DNA from: a virus
Length of the DNA stretch: 21,052 nt
Direction: 5' to 3' (one strand)
IMG/VR virus record: IMGVR_UViG_3300004461_000397
Span: 1-21,052 of that record
In this document: positions 14,123-21,052 of the stretch, in pieces
Numbering within the stretch: position 1 is the first letter of the stretch
Layout of the letters: every line of letters starts with the position of its first letter
The notes under the pieces: generated by a model
What the model was told of the DNA's origin: nothing
Seen by the model: the letters and a program-made list of their open reading frames with translations, nothing else
The model's database searches: none
Position numbers and translations under genes: made by a program

Positions 14123-14892
14123 TGTCATATACTCAGTTAGACTTACCTTCTCAAGTAAGGGGTGATACCTGGGTATTTAACTTTATAATTCAAGATACTG
14201 CTGGTAACGCTATAAACATTACGAATCATGAGTATACGATTACGTTAAAATCAGATATATCGGTTCTTGACGAGAATGCAGAAATTCAAATAGGGCCAAC
14301 GGTTCCTAGCGCTTCTAATGCCGCTTTAGGGAAAGTAAGTATTATAGTTCCTGGAGGCTCCACGAATGCTCTTGTTCCTCAGTCATATAACTATGATATA
14401 CAGGAAGTAGAAACCGACGGTACTGTAAGTACTCTTCTTATCGGAAAAATCAAAGTAAGAGCAGATGTTACAAGAACCGCAATATATAATGGAAGTACAA
14501 GCGTTACTCAATCTGTAGCGGGACGAGGTATTTACAGATCAATTACCGAAACCACCTCCCCCACAGAGATATACTTAGACGGAATATCAGGTTCTAGACT
14601 AGCTCTTCAATCTGAAGGAGTTCTTGCTTTCGACGCACTTATAATTGGAAGAGATAATACAACAGGTAATGCCTGTGCTTTTCAATTAAATGGTGGAATG
14701 AAAAAAGGTACCTCAGTAACACAAATCATCGGAACAGTAGGCAAAACTATCTTAGGAGAGGATGTACCGGGTTTCGACGTAAATATCACAGCAAATGATG
14801 GGAACGATTCTTTAAAGATCGAAGTAACTGCAGCCACCACGAATACAACTAGATGGGCGGCTGAGGTACAGTATACAGAGGTGTATTTCTAA
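14122..14892 (+). CDS. Two-domain tail/fibre protein (accessory domain plus C-terminal beta domain)
   Basis: A 256-residue protein. Residues 1-120 are homologous to the whole product of 13501-13869. Residues of about 121-256 form a second domain (RGIYRSITETTSPTEIYLDG, VLAFDALIIGRDNTTGNACAF, QLNGGMKKG, WAAEVQYTEVYF) of a kind I associate with fibre and structural proteins of marine phages. It probably forms a trimeric beta structure on the tail. AAGGGAG lies upstream of the ATG, which overlaps the preceding stop by one base. Its own stop overlaps the next ATG by one base. The function is inferred from context. Confidence 0.7.
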   Translation: MSYTQLDLPSQVRGDTWVFNFIIQDTAGNAINITNHEYTITLKSDISVLDENAEIQIGPTVPSASNAALGKVSIIVPGGSTNALVPQSYNYDIQEVETDGTVSTLLIGKIKVRADVTRTAIYNGSTSVTQSVAGRGIYRSITETTSPTEIYLDGISGSRLALQSEGVLAFDALIIGRDNTTGNACAFQLNGGMKKGTSVTQIIGTVGKTILGEDVPGFDVNITANDGNDSLKIEVTAATTNTTRWAAEVQYTEVYF

Positions 14893-15233
14893 TGGCAATT
14901 GTTTTAGACTACCAGAATCAGAAAATTTTTGTAAATGATATTGAAATTGCAAACAGTGCAGGAGTGAAAACATCCTCCATACCTATTGTTCCTCATGGAA
15001 CTATTACTGCTACTACTCTTCAAGAAGCTCTTGAACAGTTAGCAGACCAAGATTTTCGGACAACAGAAACACCAACTGGCTCAAATATAGAAGAAGGAGA
15101 CACTTGGTACGACATAGATGATAATCAGTTAAAAGTATACCGCGAAACTAGTTCAGGAGTATTTGAGTGGGTTCCTATAATTGTAGGCAATATTTCACCA
15201 GATTCGGATACACTAGACGCAGGAGCCTTTTAA
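14892..15233 (+). CDS. Small fibre-associated protein
   Basis: A 113-residue protein. A short N-terminal strand region (VLDYQNQKIFVNDIEI) is followed by HGTITATTLQEALEQLADQD, a helix common in phage fibre proteins. Then comes GSNIEEGDTWYDIDDNQLKVYRE, a motif seen in many phage tail and fibre proteins. It ends DTLDAGAF, close to the NTLDGGTF end of the 542-residue fibre that follows, so both may share a C-terminal assembly signal. AGAGG precedes the start and the ATG overlaps the previous stop. It is probably a structural accessory; no enzymatic motif is visible. Confidence 0.65.
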   Translation: MAIVLDYQNQKIFVNDIEIANSAGVKTSSIPIVPHGTITATTLQEALEQLADQDFRTTETPTGSNIEEGDTWYDIDDNQLKVYRETSSGVFEWVPIIVGNISPDSDTLDAGAF

Positions 15234-15251
15234 GGCTGCCGGAGACCCTAA

Positions 15252-16880
15252 ATGGCTCAAACAATCAAAATTAAACGCAGTACAACCACCCCAGCACCTA
15301 GTGCTCTTACTGCGGGTGAGTTAGCTTATTCCGATAGTAGTGATAAGTTATTCATTGGCGCTCCAGCAGATAATGCTGTAGTAGCTATTGGCGGTAAATT
15401 ATATGTAGATATGCTCGACCACACCGCAGGTATTCTTACCGCTAGTAGTGCAATTGTTGTCGATTCAAACAGTAAAGTAAATAAATTACTTACTGGTGTT
15501 ATTCGTATTAATAATACCACTAGTCATATTGATACTTCTTCAGGCGATCTTACCTTAAACCCTGCGAGTAACCTAGTACTTACTACTGGTACTGTTGATC
15601 TAAGTGGTCAAGCTACCGAATTTAAGTTAATTGATAATTCTGGTACTGCTTTAACGATTAGTGAAGGTTCTAATAACTATATCACTCTTGACACTACTAA
15701 CTCAGCAGAGAGAGTTAAATTTTCTCAGCAAGTAGAGTTTTCAGGAGCTTATACACTCCCCACCGCTGATGGAAGTACTGGCCAAGCCCTTATTACAGAC
15801 GGTAGCGGCGCAGTTGCTTTTACTACAATCTCTACTGAACTTGATATTGCTGGAGATAGCGGTACGGACACCGTATCTCTTATCTCAGATACTTTAACCT
15901 TTGCAGCCGGAACCGGATTAAGCACTGCAGTTACAAATAATACTGTAACTGTTAATGCTGCAAATATTACTTTAGGTACCTCTACTCTTACTTTAGGAGC
16001 TACAACAGCTTCAATAGCAGGCTTAGAACAATTAGACGTAGATAATGTACGCGTAGATACGAATACAATCTCTACTACTAATACTAACGGTAATTTAATC
16101 CTTTCTCCAAATGGTTCGGGTACAGTGACAGTACCTTCAGGCTATAAGGATCGTGCAGGATTTGGAGCAACCTCTCTAGTATCAAAAGAATATGTAGATG
16201 CGATTAAGCAAGCACTTGACGTAAAAGAATCTGTAACAGTAGCAACCACTGCAAATCTTTCTGCAACTTATAATAATTCTGGAGGCACTCTTACAAACTC
16301 CGGTTCAAATGCCGCTTTACAATTAGATGGAATTACTGTAACTGCTGCAAATCGAGTACTTGTTAAAAATCAGTCCACAGCCGCAGAGAATGGTATTTAT
16401 GTAGTTACCACCGTAGGCGACGGCTCTACAGCTTGGGTGCTTACTAGAGCAGAAGACGCTAATCTTTCGGCAGAAATGACTGGAGGTGTATTCACCTTTG
16501 TAGAACAAGGTACTATAGGGGCAGAAAACGGTTATGTATTTACACATAATGGTGCTCCTACTCTTGGTACTACTGCTCTTACTGTTTCTCAGTTCTCGGG
16601 TGCCGGTCAAATTGTTGCTGGAGATGCACTCTCTAAGTCAGGTAACCGAATTGACTTAAATGACGACAACATTACTCTTGAAGTTGACTCAGATACCGTA
16701 CGAATTAAAGGTATTTCAGCTACCGCAGTTGGTGACTTACTCATCGGTGCTGCTTCAAATGCTGGATACACACGACTTGTTAAACCTTCCGGAAACGCGA
16801 CTGCCTCTGATTATATATTAAGCATGAACACTTCGGGTGTAGCCTCTTGGGCAAACACGCTGGACGGCGGCACATTCTAA
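15252..16880 (+). CDS. Tail fibre / structural protein (MAQTIK-type)
   Basis: A 542-residue fibre protein. The N-terminal MAQTIKIKRS with GELAYSDSSDKLFIG is the attachment-type segment shared with the 1260-residue fibre. A Ser/Thr/Asn-rich beta region follows (LTLGATTASIAG, NLILSPNGSGTV). A distinct module spans about 316-455 (KQALDVKESVTVATTANL, ITVTAANRVLVKNQ, ENGIYVV, GYVFTHNGAPTLG), which I recognise as a recurrent domain in large phage fibre proteins. It ends WANTLDGGTF. GGAG precedes the start. No catalytic motif or C-terminal chaperone domain is visible. It is probably a side fibre or receptor-binding component. Confidence 0.8.
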   Translation: MAQTIKIKRSTTTPAPSALTAGELAYSDSSDKLFIGAPADNAVVAIGGKLYVDMLDHTAGILTASSAIVVDSNSKVNKLLTGVIRINNTTSHIDTSSGDLTLNPASNLVLTTGTVDLSGQATEFKLIDNSGTALTISEGSNNYITLDTTNSAERVKFSQQVEFSGAYTLPTADGSTGQALITDGSGAVAFTTISTELDIAGDSGTDTVSLISDTLTFAAGTGLSTAVTNNTVTVNAANITLGTSTLTLGATTASIAGLEQLDVDNVRVDTNTISTTNTNGNLILSPNGSGTVTVPSGYKDRAGFGATSLVSKEYVDAIKQALDVKESVTVATTANLSATYNNSGGTLTNSGSNAALQLDGITVTAANRVLVKNQSTAAENGIYVVTTVGDGSTAWVLTRAEDANLSAEMTGGVFTFVEQGTIGAENGYVFTHNGAPTLGTTALTVSQFSGAGQIVAGDALSKSGNRIDLNDDNITLEVDSDTVRIKGISATAVGDLLIGAASNAGYTRLVKPSGNATASDYILSMNTSGVASWANTLDGGTF

Positions 16881-16891
16881 AAAACTCTTTA

Positions 16892-16903
16892 GCGTATATA
16901 CGC
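16892..16903. promoter_or_regulatory. 12-bp perfect palindrome between fibre genes
   Basis: GCGTATATACGC is self-complementary over all 12 bases. It lies in the 41-base gap before the large fibre gene, with a strong GGAGG at 16911-16915 downstream. It could be a protein-binding site or a small hairpin; nothing else supports a function. Confidence 0.3.
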
Positions 16904-16921
16904 AGATAACGGAGGAGCCAC

Positions 16922-19900
16922 ATGGCACAAACGATTAAATTAAAGCGTTCCGCTAGTGCGGGCGCTGCACCCACTGTTTCCCAACTTGAACTTGGTGAAG
17001 TTGCTATCAATACATATGATGGCAAAATGTACATCAAGAAAAGTGTGGGAGGTACTGAAAGTATTGTAGAGATTTCCGGAGGAGGAGGAGCTTCGGCTGC
17101 CGATGCTATTTTAGTAGAGTATCTTTATACTGCTACTGCTTCGCAAACTGCCTTTTCTGGTAATGATGATAATAGTGCTTTTCTGTCTTATGAAGTAGGT
17201 ACTATACAAGTATTTCTTAATGGTATTCTTCTAGATCCAGATACGGATTATACTGCTACTAACGGTGCTCTAATAACTCTTACATCGGGCGCTGCTCTCG
17301 ACGACTATCTTCAAATCTTTGCCTTCAAGAAAAAGATTAGTGATGGAAGCGTCACTGTAAATAATTTTTCTGGTAATAATTCTACTACTTCCTACACTCT
17401 CTCACTTGATCCAGGCGATGAAAACAATACTCGCGTATTTATCGACGGCGTATATCAGTCAAAAGCAAACTACTCTGTAAGCGGAACCACTATTACTTTT
17501 TCTAGTGCTCCCCCAAGTGGCACTGGCATAGAAGTCGAAATCGGCAATCGTGTAGTTAGCTTGGACACAGCATCTAGCCTCGATTTTCCTGACAACGTAA
17601 AGTTAAGACTTGGTACAAGTCAGGATCTTGAGATTTATCATGATGCTTCTGATAGCTTAATCAACGATAGCGGTACGGGGTCGCTAAAGCTACAAACTGG
17701 TGGCTCTACAAAACTCGAAGTAACGTCTACAGGCGTAGATGTTACAGGTAATATTGCAGTCTCTGGAACTGTAGATGGAGTAGATATTGCTGCACGAGAT
17801 GCAGTACTCACCTCTACTACTACAACTGCTGGAGCAGCACTTCCCAAAGCTGGCGGTGCAATGACAGGTGCAATTACAACAAACTCCACGTTTGATGGTC
17901 GAGATGTTGCAACAGACGGCTCAAAGCTCGATGGGATAGAAGCCGGAGCAACCGCTGATCAAACTCAATCTGAAATTAATGCTCTTGGTATTACCGCAAC
18001 AGGATTATCAGGAACACCTGCAATCTCGGTAGCAAACATCACCACTACGGGTGAGCTTCGTGGTCCTGCAAGTCTAGTTATTGACCCTGCGGGCATTGGC
18101 GACAATACCGGCACGGTCGTAATTAAAGGAAATCTACAAGTTGATGGTGCTACTACTACTATTAATTCCACTACTCTTACTGTCGATGATCTCAATCTTA
18201 CTCTTGCATCGGGAGCTGCGAACGGAACCGCAGCGGATGGCGCTGGTATTACAATTGATGGCGCTTCGGCAACTTTAACCTATCAAAGTACTGGCGATAA
18301 CTGGGCATTTAATAAGCCTTTGAATATTCAAACAAATCTACTTCTTTCTAGTGATGGTTCAAATGGTATTATTAGTGAATCCGGAGCTGGAAGTCTTTTT
18401 TTAAGAGGAAGCGGGGTTTCTATACAAAATGCCTCGAATGCGAATATGATACAGGCATTATCTGCAGGAGCAGTAACTCTTTACCATAATGGTGCTCCAA
18501 AGATAGCTACTAGCTCTTCTGGGGCAAGTATAACAGGAATCGTAAACGTTACTGGAAATATCGTAGTCTCAGGTACTGTTGATGGAGTAGACATTGCTGC
18601 ACGAGACGCTATACTAACTTCCACGACGACTACAGCGGGTGCTGCACTTCCAAAAGCTGGTGGTACGATGACTGGTGATTTAATACTTGGCGACAGTATT
18701 AAACTAGAGCTAGGAGCTGGAACGGGTGGAGACTTACAACTTTATCATGATGGTAGCCATTCTTATGTTACAAATACTTATGCGTCAGGAGCTCTTAAAC
18801 TAGTTTCTGATGATTTCCGTATAGAAAATGCCTCAAATAGAAACCAATTAAAAACTGGAGTAAGTGGCGCAGTTCAACTTTTCTTTGATGATGGTAGTGC
18901 TACAGGGCTCAGACTCGGCACCACAGCCACGGGCGTAGATGTTACGGGCACCGTCACGGCGGATGGGCTTACTGTACAAACCACAGGCTCTACAACTGCG
19001 CTCTTAACGCTAAACAATGCAGACGGCAACGGAACTTTATCGCAAATTAATCTTGGCTATACCGCTGACCCTGACCACGGGAACATTAGTTATACAGGCG
19101 ATATGATTTTTACCGCAGGTGCGGCAGAACGCATGCGCATCGATTCCTCTGGTTTTGTGGGAATTAATACAGCAGGAGCAGTTTCATATACGCCACTTAC
19201 TTTAGAGACTGCTAGCGGTAGTGCTTTTACAGCAGGCGGTGTTAATGGTGTGGGTCTTATACTTAGAAACAGAAGCAGCACAGTGGGAACTAGCTCAGGA
19301 ATAAAATGGGCAGCAAACACTTCATACCATGATTTAGGTGGTATTCATATGGTTTTAACTGGTAATTCTAGTACCAATGAAACTGCTGACTTGACCTTCT
19401 TTACTTCTAATTCTGGTGATAGTGGCAATACGGAGAAAATGCGCATAGACAGCGCAGGCAAAATCAAAATAGGCAACAATATTCCCATGTGGTCTGGTAG
19501 TTATGGAGGCGCTTTATTCCTAAAAGGCAATAACGCAACTTCTGATAGATATGCGCAATTAACAATTGTCGATTCTACTGGAGCAGCGGCGTACACTGGT
19601 TTGGTAGTAAATACGGTGGGCAACGTTGGTATCGGAACAAGTTCTCCATTAACTCTTGATGGGAATGCCGCACCAGGCTTAACAATAAAATCAAACGGGC
19701 CTTATATACTTCTACAAGATGCAAATAACTCAGACAAAGTTACATATATGTCTAACAATACAGGAGTGTTACAATTTGGCATAGTTGGTGATAATGGTAT
19801 ATCTGGTAAAACCGAGCATATGCGCATTGATACCTCGGGCAACGCTACCTTCGCAGGAACAATAGGAGCAGGAGCAGGCACTGTTAGTTTACCTTCATTA

Positions 19901-20704
19901 TCTTTTGCAGGCGATTCTAATACAGGACTTTATTCACCATCCGCAGACAATTTAGGTTTTGCAATAGGCGGTACGGCTAGAGCATTTATGAGTAATAGTC
20001 AGTTTAATGTGAATGCAAAGATTGTTGCTACAGAACTTGATATAAATGGCACAGGAGATGTATCGGGAAATCTCACTGCTGGTGCTCTTTTTTCAAACGC
20101 TGGTTTAAGAAATGCCGGCGGATCAGATTTCGGTTCTCAACAAACTTTGTGGGCTACAGCCAATGGTTCTACCCACCAAGCTGGATATACAATAGGCTGG
20201 AATACTGGCGGAAATAATGCCCGTACTCAAAAGATGCATCTCGACAACAACGGAAATCTTAGCGTTACAGGCACAGTATCTATAAAGGCTAACAGTCTCA
20301 CTATAGACTCCGATTATGGTCATTCGTCAGGAAGGCACCAGACACTAGTATGTCATAACGCAATCACAGCGAATCAAGCTTGGACAGATGTTGCATTTGT
20401 ATCTTATTCCCCCTCGTTGACTATCCAAGGAACTGCTCAACGAGATAATAATGGTAGTATGGGCATGTCGAGTTACTTCGGCACAATATTTGGTGGATAT
20501 GGAAACGTGAACGTAGTAGCAGAAAGAAGCACTGCCAGTCCAATGAATAGCGGTGGCTTTGGCGCATTAGAGTATCGATACTTGAATGGCACTGCACCAA
20601 GTGGGGCATATAGACTACAAGTTAGAATGCCAATCACAGCAGGCACGATGTATATAACGACAACGCTTAATGGTCAAGCTTTCAGCCAGATAACAGAGGA
20701 TTAA
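16922..20704 (+). CDS. Large tail fibre protein (MAQTIK-type, mosaic)
   Basis: A 1260-residue fibre protein. The N-terminal segment MAQTIKLKRSASAG, with LGEVAINTYDGKMYIKK, is related to that of the preceding fibre and is the probable tail-binding part. The body is a chain of modules typical of phages of marine bacteria: LGTSQDLEIYHDASDSLI, LQLYHDGSHSYV, ERMRIDSSGFVGI, EKMRIDSAGKIKI, and TEHMRIDTSGNATF. A block with GTVDGVDIAARDA and TAGAALPKAGG occurs twice, at about residues 275-317 and 544-586. The C-terminal 120 residues (HNAITANQAWTDVAF to FSQITED) form a different, probably receptor-binding, domain. No intramolecular chaperone or peptidase domain is seen. GGAGG lies 6 bases upstream of the ATG. 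Confidence 0.85.
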   Translation: MAQTIKLKRSASAGAAPTVSQLELGEVAINTYDGKMYIKKSVGGTESIVEISGGGGASAADAILVEYLYTATASQTAFSGNDDNSAFLSYEVGTIQVFLNGILLDPDTDYTATNGALITLTSGAALDDYLQIFAFKKKISDGSVTVNNFSGNNSTTSYTLSLDPGDENNTRVFIDGVYQSKANYSVSGTTITFSSAPPSGTGIEVEIGNRVVSLDTASSLDFPDNVKLRLGTSQDLEIYHDASDSLINDSGTGSLKLQTGGSTKLEVTSTGVDVTGNIAVSGTVDGVDIAARDAVLTSTTTTAGAALPKAGGAMTGAITTNSTFDGRDVATDGSKLDGIEAGATADQTQSEINALGITATGLSGTPAISVANITTTGELRGPASLVIDPAGIGDNTGTVVIKGNLQVDGATTTINSTTLTVDDLNLTLASGAANGTAADGAGITIDGASATLTYQSTGDNWAFNKPLNIQTNLLLSSDGSNGIISESGAGSLFLRGSGVSIQNASNANMIQALSAGAVTLYHNGAPKIATSSSGASITGIVNVTGNIVVSGTVDGVDIAARDAILTSTTTTAGAALPKAGGTMTGDLILGDSIKLELGAGTGGDLQLYHDGSHSYVTNTYASGALKLVSDDFRIENASNRNQLKTGVSGAVQLFFDDGSATGLRLGTTATGVDVTGTVTADGLTVQTTGSTTALLTLNNADGNGTLSQINLGYTADPDHGNISYTGDMIFTAGAAERMRIDSSGFVGINTAGAVSYTPLTLETASGSAFTAGGVNGVGLILRNRSSTVGTSSGIKWAANTSYHDLGGIHMVLTGNSSTNETADLTFFTSNSGDSGNTEKMRIDSAGKIKIGNNIPMWSGSYGGALFLKGNNATSDRYAQLTIVDSTGAAAYTGLVVNTVGNVGIGTSSPLTLDGNAAPGLTIKSNGPYILLQDANNSDKVTYMSNNTGVLQFGIVGDNGISGKTEHMRIDTSGNATFAGTIGAGAGTVSLPSLSFAGDSNTGLYSPSADNLGFAIGGTARAFMSNSQFNVNAKIVATELDINGTGDVSGNLTAGALFSNAGLRNAGGSDFGSQQTLWATANGSTHQAGYTIGWNTGGNNARTQKMHLDNNGNLSVTGTVSIKANSLTIDSDYGHSSGRHQTLVCHNAITANQAWTDVAFVSYSPSLTIQGTAQRDNNGSMGMSSYFGTIFGGYGNVNVVAERSTASPMNSGGFGALEYRYLNGTAPSGAYRLQVRMPITAGTMYITTTLNGQAFSQITED
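17735..18686 (+). repeat. Duplicated module in the large fibre (two copies, 807 bp apart)
   Basis: The coding copies lie near 17740-17871 and 18547-18678, exactly 269 codons apart. The proteins are almost identical (VSGTVDGVDIAARDA, LTSTTTTAGAALPKAGG). The DNA differs at many third positions, so the copies are old or were acquired separately and are kept by selection on the protein. Confidence 0.8.
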
Positions 20705-20708
20705 TATA

Positions 20709-20993
20709 ATGCAGAAAATATACTTAAAGTTTACAGACATAAATGAATATCAAACTATAATTGGTACAACTGACTATAGAGTTGATGACGATACAACTTT
20801 TAAACATTGGCCAGATATGGCTAAAGAGACTGGAGAAACTGCTACAGACAGTAACGGTAACGAATATCCTGTTATGGTGCCTGTGTCCGGACACCATGTC
20901 GATATGTACATAGAAGACGGATTGGATACTCCCAGTGAGTTAGTACCTTATGTTGTTGCTACTCCAGATAATCCAATTCACAGGTTACGCTAG
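20709..20993 (+). CDS. Hypothetical small protein at end of fibre cluster
   Basis: A 94-residue protein starting MQKIYLKFTDINEYQTI, with a central acidic, soluble stretch (FKHWPDMAKETGETA, NEYPVMVP, HHVDMYIEDG). Small proteins of this type often follow fibre genes in phages and may assist fibre assembly or form a virion decoration, but no family is recognised. GAGGA at 20696-20700 lies 8 bases before the ATG, inside the end of the large fibre gene, so translation is probably coupled. There is no signal peptide or membrane segment. Confidence 0.6.
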   Translation: MQKIYLKFTDINEYQTIIGTTDYRVDDDTTFKHWPDMAKETGETATDSNGNEYPVMVPVSGHHVDMYIEDGLDTPSELVPYVVATPDNPIHRLR

Positions 20994-21052
20994 GAATCAC
21001 TACGCCCAAGTAATGATAAATAACATAAGAACCTTAAGGTATAAATAGTAAT
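20994..21052. other. Non-coding end of window with a 10-bp palindrome
   Basis: The last 59 bases hold no gene start that can be followed. ACCTTAAGGT at 21031-21040 is a perfect palindrome, followed by TATAAATA. There is no T-run that would make it a clear terminator. It may be a regulatory region for a gene beyond the window. Confidence 0.3.

Noticed and set aside
21040-21047. TATAAATA as a T4-type late promoter
   Set aside because: The same octamer occurs by chance inside several genes of this A+T-rich window (for example near 3063 and 8279), and the tail is lambda-like rather than T4-like.

Overview
This window looks like part of the late structural region of a lambda-type siphovirus (or a related prophage). 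All genes lie on the + strand, close together or overlapping. The first six follow the lambda tail order H-M-L-K-I-J: tape measure (5' end outside the window), minor tail proteins M and L, tail assembly proteins K and I, and a very large tip attachment protein J. The A+T-rich sequence and the downstream fibre proteins, which begin with MAQTIK-KRS and carry DLEIYHD / MRIDSSG modules, resemble phages of marine bacteria. No gene identifies the host.

Layout: 1-2933 tape measure; 2933-5919 M, L, K and I, chained by overlaps; 5931-11609 J, whose C-terminal part is a collagen-like stretch of about 109 Gly-X-Y triplets followed by a cap of about 90 residues; 11698-13330 a two-gene cassette of a 2-oxoglutarate/Fe(II) oxygenase of the prolyl-hydroxylase type and a KpsC/KpsS-like glycosyltransferase; 13501-15233 four small tail/fibre accessory proteins, two of them paralogous; 15252-20704 two large fibre proteins with related N-termini; 20709-20993 a small protein at the end of the fibre cluster. 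The cassette sits just after J, the position where lambda carries lom and where 'moron' cargo genes are typically found.

The most interesting reading is that the window encodes a tail-tip protein with a collagen-like shaft together with its own post-translational modification enzymes. The hydroxylase gene is the next gene after the collagen-encoding gene, and the glycosyltransferase gene overlaps it. The collagen domain has a 21-residue period in which Thr, and in the second half Y-position Pro, recur at fixed places. It has no Lys, so a hydroxylysine route is excluded and Hyp or Thr are the possible acceptors. This is inference; modification of host glycans or of another substrate remains possible.

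The cassette is bracketed by two related promoter-like elements (11615-11663 and 13394-13442) that align over 49 bp without gaps. Each has a -35/-10 pair with a 17-bp spacer and an inverted repeat around the -35 box, whose arms differ between the copies by two compensatory changes. The second has perfect sigma70 consensus boxes (TTGACA-17-TATAAT) and should drive the fibre genes independently of the tail operon.
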